Virus record (IMG/VR): IMGVR_UViG_3300041955_000315
Location: 1-48,764 of that record
Reading direction: 5' to 3' (one strand)
Length of the DNA stretch: 48,764 nt
Source of the DNA: a virus
Positions within the stretch are counted from its first letter, which is position 1. The number at the start of each line of letters is the position of its first letter. Under the pieces are notes generated by a model. That model did not search any database. It had not been told where the DNA came from and worked only from the letters and a program-made list of their open reading frames with translations. The translations under genes and the position numbers were made by a program. This document shows, in pieces, positions 6,056 to 13,477 of the stretch.

Positions 6056-6909
6056 GGCGTTGCCCCAGTGCCAGCGGCGAGATCGGCGGCGACCGCCACC
6101 CAAGTCGCCGGTCCAGCCAAGCCGTCGACCGTGAGATTGTGACTTGCCTGGAAAGCCTCGACGGCGCGCCGCGTCTCGCGGCCAAAGTTGTCGTCGACCG
6201 TCAATGCCGGCGTCGCGCCGAGCTTATTGAGCGCCGCCTGCAGGTCGGCCGCGTCGTGCAGGCCTTCCGGTGCCGGCAACGGTTGAGGCAGCACCGGCGG
6301 CGTGGGGGAAAGGAGAGCCGCTATCATATTTTGATCATTGGAAAGCCGTAGCTCGGGCGCCAACGCGACCAAGCGCAGCATCATCGGGACGATGCCAATC
6401 TGCGAATCTGAAACATAGGGCTCGAAACGGCCGTCGGCGACGAATTTGCCTTCGCTGTAGTTGTTCGTCCCGGCCCAAAGGTAGGGCGTGTGTACGCCAT
6501 GGGAGCGATAGCCGAAGCCGTTGAAAAGCTCCTCTTCATAACAGGCGCGTTGCCAACTCCAATTCTCGGCGCCGACCGCGTCAAGATGGTCAAGGTGGTA
6601 GGCGTCGATGGCCGCCGCCGCCCAGCTGGCAAACGGTCCGCGCCCAGCCGGCACATGCCGCGAAACCTGGTTCCAAGGGTCGCCCTGCGCCGGGCTCAGG
6701 CTGAAAACGCTCGACGCTTCACGTTCAAATGAGGCCGCAGCGACGATCTTCGGCACGCCGGTCGCCGCGCAGGCTTCATCATAACGGCCGGCTTTGATGA
6801 AGCTTAAAAGCTTGCTGGCGACTGCTTCGACCACCGCCGGCCGCGTGATCTGCACGCGTGCAAGCAGGGCGGTGTATTCCGGCAGCAAAGTGTCGAAGGG
6901 ATGCAGCAT
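6052..6909 (-). CDS. Endolysin with C-terminal peptidoglycan-binding domain
   Basis: 285 residues. The N-terminal 190 form a catalytic-type domain with CYEEELFNGFGYRSHG and PYLWAGTNNYSEGKF, a pattern I know from phage lysozyme-like proteins of rhizobia; E in the EEE run is the likely acid. Residues about 218-280 are a PG_binding_1 domain (LQAALNKLG, VDDNFGRETRRAVEAFQ, VDGLAGPATW). The role is to cut peptidoglycan at the end of infection. No signal peptide. The start ATG overlaps the previous stop (TAATG) and the end is coupled to the amidase. Confidence 0.8.
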   Translation of the reverse strand: MLHPFDTLLPEYTALLARVQITRPAVVEAVASKLLSFIKAGRYDEACAATGVPKIVAAASFEREASSVFSLSPAQGDPWNQVSRHVPAGRGPFASWAAAAIDAYHLDHLDAVGAENWSWQRACYEEELFNGFGYRSHGVHTPYLWAGTNNYSEGKFVADGRFEPYVSDSQIGIVPMMLRLVALAPELRLSNDQNMIAALLSPTPPVLPQPLPAPEGLHDAADLQAALNKLGATPALTVDDNFGRETRRAVEAFQASHNLTVDGLAGPATWVAVAADLAAGTGATP

Positions 6910-7358
6910 TAGAGCCGGACGTCATCGGGCTCGAGCATCCACCAGATGCGGCCGACCAGAATGGCATCCGGGAAGGCTTTGGCAATGCGCTCCTCGAGCG
7001 CGTTCTTTTCGGCGCGATCGAGCGTGATCGCCGCGTGATGCTGTTCGGCGTCGGCGATGGTCATGGCGAGCTGCTCGCGTTTGACCTTGGCAGCGGCCAT
7101 CTCACCGCGGTCGACGTCGAGTGCTGCGCTCAGCGCAGTGATGCAGGCAAGCCCCAGCGTGAACGGCGCATACTCGCCGCATTTGGGAGGATTGCTGGTC
7201 AGATCGTTGCGCACGCATTGCGGCGAATACGGCCGGCCGTAGACGTCGGTGATGACGGCCGCAAAATCGATCTTGTGCTCGGCCGGCTTCGGTTTGTCCT
7301 CGGCATAGGCGGCGGCAGAAAGACCGAGCAGGGTAATGACGAAAAGCAGCGCGCGCAT
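6909..7358 (-). CDS. Secreted small protein of the lysis region
   Basis: 149 residues. A clear Sec signal (MRALLFVITLLGLSAAAYA, cleavage after AYA) leads to a periplasmic part with three cysteines (PQCVRND, PPKCGEYA, LACITAL) and a long charged helix (MAAAKVKREQLAMTIADAEQHH). The ribosome site GGGGAGA precedes ATG 7358. First gene of the lysis group. A spanin-like role in outer membrane disruption is possible, but there is no lipobox; I leave the function open. Confidence 0.65.
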   Translation of the reverse strand: MRALLFVITLLGLSAAAYAEDKPKPAEHKIDFAAVITDVYGRPYSPQCVRNDLTSNPPKCGEYAPFTLGLACITALSAALDVDRGEMAAAKVKREQLAMTIADAEQHHAAITLDRAEKNALEERIAKAFPDAILVGRIWWMLEPDDVRL

Positions 7359-7435
7359 TAGGATCTCCCCAAGGGTTGTTGTTCGCGCGAGCTATCCGGC
7401 AATTTCCTGAAAAATCCGCTAAGAGGCGACAAAAG

Positions 7436-8746
7436 CTAGAGATTGAGCGCCGTTTTGAGCACGTTGTAGATGGTAGTCGCGCCGCTCGCGGTCGGGTGGA
7501 AGGGCTGACCGGATTGGTAAAAGCCGTTCGCAATGGTGAGCGCCGCGCCCCAAGAGGCCGGTACAAGATTTTGCAGATCGATGACGCCCAGGCCGTACTG
7601 GGTGGCAACCGTGAGCACCGCAGTGCGGAAGCCGGCGACGGTCGCCGGCGACACCGGGCTGGCGGAAGGATCCGGCAGCATCGGAATGGTGAGCACGATG
7701 CCGTTGGCCGCCGGCGGCGCGATCGAGCCGGCAAGCAGATTGCTCACCATGGTCGAAAGATTGGATTCGTAAGTCGCCCCGCTGATCGCGCGATTGGCGT
7801 CGTACATTTCCACGGTGCCGAATATCAGCACATAGATCGGCGTGGTGTCGCTCGACCCGTAGCGGTTGGGCGTGAAGAGCGATTGATATTGGATATCGCT
7901 GGCGTTGTAGTCCGAGAGGCAGAACGAATTGCGCGCAACGACTTCGACCAGAACCTGGTTGCTCGAATAGATTGTGGTCGGATGCAATCCGATCACATCG
8001 ACGTCGGCGCCGCTGCCATAATAGACAGACATGGCACCGCTACCGGAAGGCGAAGCGGACAACAGCGAAACGAAAACGGTCGGCGTCGTGCTGGTGACGG
8101 TGATCGAGGCTACGGGCAGTGCGGTGCCCTCGGCGTAAATATTCAGCAGGCCCGGCGTGCTGCCCGAGAAAAGACGCGCGAGTGTCACTAGGTAGGTTGT
8201 CGCGGTTCCGGCCGAAAAGACGATGCCGTTGCTGGTGCTGGTATTGAAACCGAGCGCGGGCGCCGTGTAATTTGAGTAGCCGCTGTCGCTGCCGCTGACG
8301 TAATTGCTGAAGGGGCCGACAACCTCCGGGCTGATCGAACCCTCGGGCGTCAGCAGCAGCGTGCCGGAATAGCCGCCGTTGAAGGGAATGGTCGAATAGT
8401 CGTCGCTCTGGATCGCGCGCCATTCCCAGCCCGTACCGCCGTGGCCCTGGTGGCTGTCGACCTGCGCCTGCAGCTGGTAGGGCCAGCCTTGCGCGCGCGT
8501 GAGCCCGAAGCCCCAAGTGATCGAGTTGCCGACAAAGACCAGCGAGCGGCGTTTGGTCGAATAAACCGTCGGAACCTGGTTTTGTCCGGCCATGAACAGC
8601 AGGTAGGCCTCGGCCAGATCCGGCCGCACAACGAAAGGCGCCGCGATGCCGGTAGCGGCCAATCCGCGCAGGACCTTGCGCCGGCTCGGTAGCGACAATT
8701 TGCGCTGCGGTTTGAGCAGCGCCCGACGATCCACGACCAAGGTCAA
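7436..8746 (-). CDS. SGNH/GDSL hydrolase with twin-arginine export signal
   Basis: 436 residues. SRRKVLRG at residues 21-28, followed by a hydrophobic stretch (LAATGIAAPFVV), is a Tat signal. FVGNSITWGFG holds the GDSL-type nucleophile S75; a block near the middle (VLIFGTVEMYD) fits the Gly/Asn oxyanion region. H417 in PFHPTASG is the catalytic His, with Gln at the usual Asp position three before it. Such enzymes remove acyl groups, e.g. from polysaccharides. The start appears to be TTG 8746, overlapping the fibre stop (TTGA); GTG 8734 is an alternative. It is coupled to a tail fibre, so action on a surface glycan of the host is likely. Confidence 0.75.
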   Translation of the reverse strand: MTLVVDRRALLKPQRKLSLPSRRKVLRGLAATGIAAPFVVRPDLAEAYLLFMAGQNQVPTVYSTKRRSLVFVGNSITWGFGLTRAQGWPYQLQAQVDSHQGHGGTGWEWRAIQSDDYSTIPFNGGYSGTLLLTPEGSISPEVVGPFSNYVSGSDSGYSNYTAPALGFNTSTSNGIVFSAGTATTYLVTLARLFSGSTPGLLNIYAEGTALPVASITVTSTTPTVFVSLLSASPSGSGAMSVYYGSGADVDVIGLHPTTIYSSNQVLVEVVARNSFCLSDYNASDIQYQSLFTPNRYGSSDTTPIYVLIFGTVEMYDANRAISGATYESNLSTMVSNLLAGSIAPPAANGIVLTIPMLPDPSASPVSPATVAGFRTAVLTVATQYGLGVIDLQNLVPASWGAALTIANGFYQSGQPFHPTASGATTIYNVLKTALNL

Positions 8747-10599
8747 GGTGCCAGGCTGCCGCTGCAGGCAAAGGTGCTGGTGGTCGTCTGGAAACAGCTA
8801 AAGCCGGTGTATTGCGCGAGCGAGTGGATATCGCCGCCGGAGCCGACCGCACCGCCGATCGTGTAGATCGTGGTCGACGAAGCCACCAGGGTGACGGTAC
8901 CAGCGCCTTGCACCCATACATTGGTCGAAAAGTTTGTCGCGAGGCTGGTCGGGAAAGTGAGGTTGCAGGCGCCCGAACAGTTCATCACCACCGCGCCGCC
9001 GTTGTCGGCGTTGGTCAGGGTATGACTGTTCGTGAAGGTATTGACCGCGCTCAGGCCGCCGGTCGGGAAACAATCGGCGCTGGCGTTCGAGATGACGTTG
9101 CCGCTCGAATCGGTGCAGACCGCGTTGGCGATCGTGCCTGAGGTGGTCAGCCCGGTCATCAACACATGGCCGGAGAAGGTTTCGACCGCCGAGAAAGTCT
9201 GCGCGGTGCCGAGCACTGCGACTGTATCGGTTGCCGCCTGGAAGGTGACAACATAGGTCGAAGCCGCCGCCGGGGCTTCCAACGTCATCGCGCCCGAGCT
9301 CGACCCGTTTAGCTTGAGATCGCCGTTGTTGAAGGACTGCGCGGCGCTCCATGTTTGCGCGTAATTCAGCTCGGCGATGATGCCGCTATTGGCTGGCAAT
9401 GAGGCAGTGACCGAGCCGAGCGCACCGATCACCGTGCCGATGGTCACGGTGCCCGAGGTCGCATTGCCGAGCGCGATTGTGCCGGCCGTGCCAGAGGCAC
9501 CGAGGCTCAACGCGCCGGCATTGACGCTGGCGTTGGCGTCGCTGGCGCAGCCGCTCGAGCCGTTATTGACCAGGATCTGATATTGCGAGCCGCCGGAAAC
9601 CGAGCAGCCGCTCGATCCGGTGGCCGCAGCCCAAGTTGGATTGGCGGCAGACCCTTGCGTTTCCAGGAAATAGCCGGAGGTGCCCGGCGCCAGCACCTTC
9701 CAGACCGCCGAATCCCGGTAAAGAATATCGCCTTGCGTCGAACCGATCGCGGCATCGAGCGCCGCGCTTAGAGTGACGGCCGCGGGGTAATTGGAGGCGT
9801 TGCCCTGGTAGACGTAATATTGGGTGAGCGCGAGCATCTGCGCTGCCGCAAGCTGCCCGCTGTTGATCTCGGAGGCCGCGATCGATTTGCCGGTCAGCGT
9901 CTGCGTCGCCGCCAAGGCGACCAGCGTATCGCCGCTCGCGACCGGCAGATATTCGGTGATAGAGCCGAGCGCTCCGGTGGTCGGTTCGAGCGTGATGGTG
10001 CCGGAACTGCCATTGCCCATCTGCACGCTGCCGAGCGTGCCGGAGGCGCCGAGCGAGAGTGCCCCGCCGTTGACGCTGGCGCTTGGACTGCTCGAGCAGC
10101 CGCTGGCGCCGTTATTGATCAGGATCTGATACTGAGAACCGCCCGAGACGGTGCAACCGGTTGCGGAAACGGAAGCCCAAATCGGATTGGCGCTGCCGCC
10201 TTGCGTCTCGAGGAAATAACCCGATGTGCCGGGACCAAGCGCCGACCAACCGGATGAGCCGCGATAGATCACGCTGCCTTGGGTGGTGCCAAATGTCGCA
10301 TCGAGGGTCGCGCTAAGCGATAGGCCCTCGATCGTGGTTGCAGTGGTCCAGACCGCGACCTGCCCGCTGGTCGGGGTGCCGACATTGGACACATTGCCGC
10401 CGCCGCCACCACCGCCGAGCGCGTTTGTCACGAAGGCGGTCGAGGCGGCGCGATTGCTGTTGTCGCCCGGCGGCGCAGTCGGAACGATGCAATTCGGATT
10501 GAGCGTACCGCAGCCTTGCGCTCGCGCGGGCACCGGCGCGACGCTGACGAGCGAGGCAACCATCAGCAACGCAAGCAGGAGCATTCGGATGCTTTTCAT
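8743..10599 (-). CDS. Tail fibre-like protein with Sec signal peptide and a tandem 130-residue repeat
   Basis: 618 residues. An excellent signal peptide (MKSIRMLLLALLMVASLV, ending PARA-QG) precedes PTAPPGDNSNRAASTAF, a segment typical of phage fibres. There follow two related repeats (about 94-226 and 277-408) joined by TQTLTGKSI, another fibre signature, and a Gly/Ser/Thr-rich beta-structured end with cysteine pairs. It would bind the host surface as a trimeric fibre or secreted adhesin. An export signal is strange for a virion protein assembled in the cytoplasm. Its stop overlaps the SGNH hydrolase start. Confidence 0.75.
   Translation of the reverse strand: MKSIRMLLLALLMVASLVSVAPVPARAQGCGTLNPNCIVPTAPPGDNSNRAASTAFVTNALGGGGGGGNVSNVGTPTSGQVAVWTTATTIEGLSLSATLDATFGTTQGSVIYRGSSGWSALGPGTSGYFLETQGGSANPIWASVSATGCTVSGGSQYQILINNGASGCSSSPSASVNGGALSLGASGTLGSVQMGNGSSGTITLEPTTGALGSITEYLPVASGDTLVALAATQTLTGKSIAASEINSGQLAAAQMLALTQYYVYQGNASNYPAAVTLSAALDAAIGSTQGDILYRDSAVWKVLAPGTSGYFLETQGSAANPTWAAATGSSGCSVSGGSQYQILVNNGSSGCASDANASVNAGALSLGASGTAGTIALGNATSGTVTIGTVIGALGSVTASLPANSGIIAELNYAQTWSAAQSFNNGDLKLNGSSSGAMTLEAPAAASTYVVTFQAATDTVAVLGTAQTFSAVETFSGHVLMTGLTTSGTIANAVCTDSSGNVISNASADCFPTGGLSAVNTFTNSHTLTNADNGGAVVMNCSGACNLTFPTSLATNFSTNVWVQGAGTVTLVASSTTIYTIGGAVGSGGDIHSLAQYTGFSCFQTTTSTFACSGSLAP
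9376..10320 (-). repeat. Two-copy internal repeat of the 618-residue fibre
   Basis: Copy 1 (9922-10320) and copy 2 (9376-9771) both contain PGTSGYFLETQG, VSGGSQYQIL and ALSLGASGT in the same order. The copies have diverged at many positions, so the duplication is old. Confidence 0.8.
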
Positions 10600-10629
10600 C
10601 CGGTTGTTCGCCTTTGAATTTGAGAAAGC

Positions 10630-10995
10630 TCAGCTGCGCGAGGAAATGACGCTCAGGCCGTTATTGGCGTTCGCCTGCGCCACGGCGCCCCAGGCGCCCT
10701 GCACGTCGCCGCTAAAGGTGACGATCGCCCCCGGTAGCACAGGCCAGCCGCCGCCCGGCGTGGTGAAGGTAATGCCGGCCAGGGAATTGCCATTGGCGTC
10801 GACCATCTGGAAAACGAGCAGATTGATATTGCCGACGATGTTCGGATTGGCAAAGGTGATCGACTTGCGCTGTGGATCGGCGGCGATAACCTGAGCTCCG
10901 ACGGTGCTGATATTGTTGACGGCAGTCGTGGCACCGCCGACATTTGGGATCGAATAGTTTTGCTGGACAATGGGTTCGACGCCTGAAACGGCCAT
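10630..10995 (-). CDS. Small beta-rich structural protein beside the tail fibres
   Basis: 121 residues from ATG 10995, one base after the stop of the large fibre; the frame extends further upstream but overlaps that gene. The pattern AADPQRKSITFANPN, then VFQMVDANG, then GAIVTFSGDVQGAW matches a small beta-sandwich seen in many phages, in which a DPxRxxLxIxN strand is diagnostic to my eye. The 129-residue protein at 31.7 kb has a similar plan. Probably a fibre cap, adaptor or decoration protein. Confidence 0.6.
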   Translation of the reverse strand: MAVSGVEPIVQQNYSIPNVGGATTAVNNISTVGAQVIAADPQRKSITFANPNIVGNINLLVFQMVDANGNSLAGITFTTPGGGWPVLPGAIVTFSGDVQGAWGAVAQANANNGLSVISSRS

Positions 10996-10996
10996 G

Positions 10997-12970
10997 TTAC
11001 GCCACCTTCCGCGCAGTGCGCGGCATGTTGTCGTTAGCGGGTTCGAGCGCGCCCATGATCTCTTCGAGGATGATGTTGCCGCCGTTGCTGGTCGGAAAGC
11101 CGCCGCTGCTGCCGGAGAGATATTCGCAGGACGCTTGATAAGTGACCGCCGAGGTCGTGGCCGGCTGTTCCATCCCCTGCAAAAATACCGGAGAGACGCC
11201 CGACACACCGGCAACGCTGGCGGTCGCGACGTTGCTGACTTGCGTGGCGCCGCGGAACACCGCGACCGCGGTCAAGCCGTTGTCGGTTCCGTTGATCGCT
11301 GTGCCGGCCACGGTAAATCGGATCAAATTGATCGTGCTGGTCGGTGTGATCTGGCGCTCGACGCCGGTGCCGACAAATGACGCACTGCCGCAGCCGGTAT
11401 TGACAAAGGTCGTCACCGATTGCGGACCCTGCACGGTCTGCCCGGGCAGCGGACAGGAAAACGGCGCGATGCAAAGCTGCAGCTTGGTCGGCGCCGAGGC
11501 CCAAGTGCCGGCGGTGGCAAGCCCGCTTGAATATTCGGCATAGCCAATGATGCGTACTGCGTCGTTGATGGTGGCCGATGATGTATAAAGCGCGCCAGCC
11601 GTCGTGGCGCCGACGCCCACCAGGAAGCCGTGATTTTGTCGGCTTTCCCATGAGGCGCAATCGAAGATGCTGGCATTGACGGTGCAAAGTGCGACCCCCA
11701 ATACCGGCGTTCCGGAATTATAGGCCAGGAACAGCCACAGCCGGAACGGTTGGCTGCTGACTGTGCCAAGCGTGGCGGTCGAGGGGATCGTGATCGAGAT
11801 CCCGTTGGCCGGCAGTGACCAAAGTGGATCGCCATTGGCGAGCGTCGGATCGCGGAACTGTACCGGTCCGGCATAGAGCGTGAAGGTGAGCGCGTTGGAA
11901 TTCACGCCGGCGACCAGGTTCGGATTGGTCGGCCCATGATAATCAGCCCACCAAGTACCCGAGGAAGCCGCATTGGTCCAGATGAAGACCCAGGAGCCGG
12001 GTGGGACTGCGATACCGGTGCCCGACGCCACATCGAAAAAGTTATCGGCGGCGTTCGGCGTGATCGTACAAACCCCGGAAACCGCAAAGACCCAAAAGCC
12101 GAAGCCCGCCCAGGTCGTGTTGGCGCGCGGCAGCGTGTAGGTGATCGGCCCGGTGCAGATGCGGCCGGTCTGGTGGAAGGCCGCATTGACGCTCTGGTTG
12201 GTAGAATCCTGCACCGGCGTCTGGTTGACGTCGATATTGTTGGCGCCCGAGACGCCCTGCTGCAGACCGTAATTGACGACACCGGTCGCCGCTGAGTTTA
12301 GGCCCATGGCGGTGCGGGCGGCGGAAAGGCTGGCGGCATTGACCACCGGCTGCATCGGCGTCGAAACCGTGCCGGCCGGCAGCGTCGAGCAGGCAATGAC
12401 ATTGCCGGAGGCATCGAAGCAAACTATGTGGTTGGCGCGTTGCGCCGCCGGCGGCAGCGTATAAGTCAGACCCGCGGGATCATTGACCGGACCGGCCAGC
12501 GTGCGGCTAAGGCCGCTGCTGATCTGCTGGATCTGCATCGCGAGCTGATCGAGCGCCATTTCGGTTGCCTGCGCGAGCTGCCCCCAGCTCGCCTGATTCT
12601 GCAAACTGGTGAGCTGCACGTAAGGCAGATTGCGCACGATCGTGAGCGTGGTGCCGGAAGCGATCGGCGTGCCGGAGGGATTATAGCTGACGGTGCCGCC
12701 GACGCCCCACAATGAAGGCGCAACGGCTGCGTTGAGGGTCACTTGGTATTGCGTGGTCCCCGGCCCTTGCGTGAGCGTGGTCTGCACACCGCTCGCGTTG
12801 GTGTAAATCACCGAGATATCGCTCGCCGCCACCCCGACAAAGGGGAAGGTGAACGCCGTCTGCGAGTTATTGCCCGGGATGGTGATCGAGTTGAGTGCCG
12901 AGGAGATTGTCGCGAGCGCGCCGACCGCGCCGCAAAACAAAATCACGACCGCATAAAACCATCTGCGCAT
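10997..12970 (-). CDS. T7-type tail fibre with N-terminal export signal
   Basis: 657 residues. The first 25 form a signal or anchor (MRRWFYAVVILFCGAVGALA). Residues about 30-160 match the T7 gp17 N-terminal tail-attachment domain: TAFTFPFVGVAASDISVIY, then TLTIVRNLPYVQLTSL, then a helix (ATEMALDQLAMQIQQI). The rest is Gly/Ser/Thr/Asn-rich fibre with scattered Cys, and it ends with LEPANDNMP. The attachment domain would normally dock to the tail in the cytoplasm, which conflicts with export. It starts one base after a tiny upstream gene. Confidence 0.75.
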   Translation of the reverse strand: MRRWFYAVVILFCGAVGALATISSALNSITIPGNNSQTAFTFPFVGVAASDISVIYTNASGVQTTLTQGPGTTQYQVTLNAAVAPSLWGVGGTVSYNPSGTPIASGTTLTIVRNLPYVQLTSLQNQASWGQLAQATEMALDQLAMQIQQISSGLSRTLAGPVNDPAGLTYTLPPAAQRANHIVCFDASGNVIACSTLPAGTVSTPMQPVVNAASLSAARTAMGLNSAATGVVNYGLQQGVSGANNIDVNQTPVQDSTNQSVNAAFHQTGRICTGPITYTLPRANTTWAGFGFWVFAVSGVCTITPNAADNFFDVASGTGIAVPPGSWVFIWTNAASSGTWWADYHGPTNPNLVAGVNSNALTFTLYAGPVQFRDPTLANGDPLWSLPANGISITIPSTATLGTVSSQPFRLWLFLAYNSGTPVLGVALCTVNASIFDCASWESRQNHGFLVGVGATTAGALYTSSATINDAVRIIGYAEYSSGLATAGTWASAPTKLQLCIAPFSCPLPGQTVQGPQSVTTFVNTGCGSASFVGTGVERQITPTSTINLIRFTVAGTAINGTDNGLTAVAVFRGATQVSNVATASVAGVSGVSPVFLQGMEQPATTSAVTYQASCEYLSGSSGGFPTSNGGNIILEEIMGALEPANDNMPRTARKVA

Positions 12971-12971
12971 G

Positions 12972-13136
12972 TCAGGGCTTGCCTCTAAGTTGGTGCTTGG
13001 CGAGCGGATGCGGCGGGAGGTGCGTGCCGCGATGGCGCGTGCGCTGGCCTGTTCGCTTGCGGCGCACCTTGATCGGTGCCGGCTGCGGCGGATGTGGCGG
13101 CGGCAAGCCTGGCGGACGGGGTGGTGTGCCGGTCAT
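12972..13136 (-). CDS. Tiny proline-rich basic protein
   Basis: 54 residues starting at ATG 13136, in ATGA overlap with the previous gene's stop, and ending one base before the fibre start. The first third is Pro-rich (TPPRPPGLPPPHPPQPAP); the rest is Arg/Lys/His-rich (KVRRKRTGQRTRHRG). Exact fit between two coupled genes argues that it is translated. Composition suggests a disordered peptide. It may instead be spacer sequence that happens to be open. Confidence 0.45.
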   Translation of the reverse strand: MTGTPPRPPGLPPPHPPQPAPIKVRRKRTGQRTRHRGTHLPPHPLAKHQLRGKP

Positions 13137-13477
13137 ACGCCAGAGCCGGGCAGGAAGCACCGAATTTGGGTCTTGCCGTCTTCGCCCACGTAGGGCCAAA
13201 CGACGGCGACGCCGGCTTTGTTGGGTTCGGTAATCACGGCCTCATCGGGCACCAGGATCCAGGCGCCGTCGACATGCACCCAATAGTGATTGGTGCGCAT
13301 TTCAACGTCGACATCGGAGATCGTGCGGCCGTCGGCGAAGCTACAACAGAGACCCTTTCCGGAGGCGAGATGATCAAACCAGGAATGAAGCGGCGAATTG
13401 GCATAACGGCCGTCATCGCGCGCCGTGGCCGGTGCAGCGATTAGCAGTATCGCTATGCACATCACAAACCAGCGCAT
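13133..13477 (-). CDS. Secreted small protein with cysteines, rhizobial type
   Basis: 114 residues from ATG 13477, overlapping the previous stop (TGATG). A clear Sec signal (MRWFVMCIAILLIAAPATA, cut after ATA) is followed by RYANSPLHSWFDHLASGKGLCCSFADG, VHVDGAWILVPDEAV and a QIRCFLPG end. I recall very similar hypothetical proteins in Bradyrhizobium genomes and prophages; no function is known to me. The exported, disulfide-capable form suggests a periplasmic or outer-surface role. It sits between the internal virion proteins and the fibres. Confidence 0.7.
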   Translation of the reverse strand: MRWFVMCIAILLIAAPATARDDGRYANSPLHSWFDHLASGKGLCCSFADGRTISDVDVEMRTNHYWVHVDGAWILVPDEAVITEPNKAGVAVVWPYVGEDGKTQIRCFLPGSGV

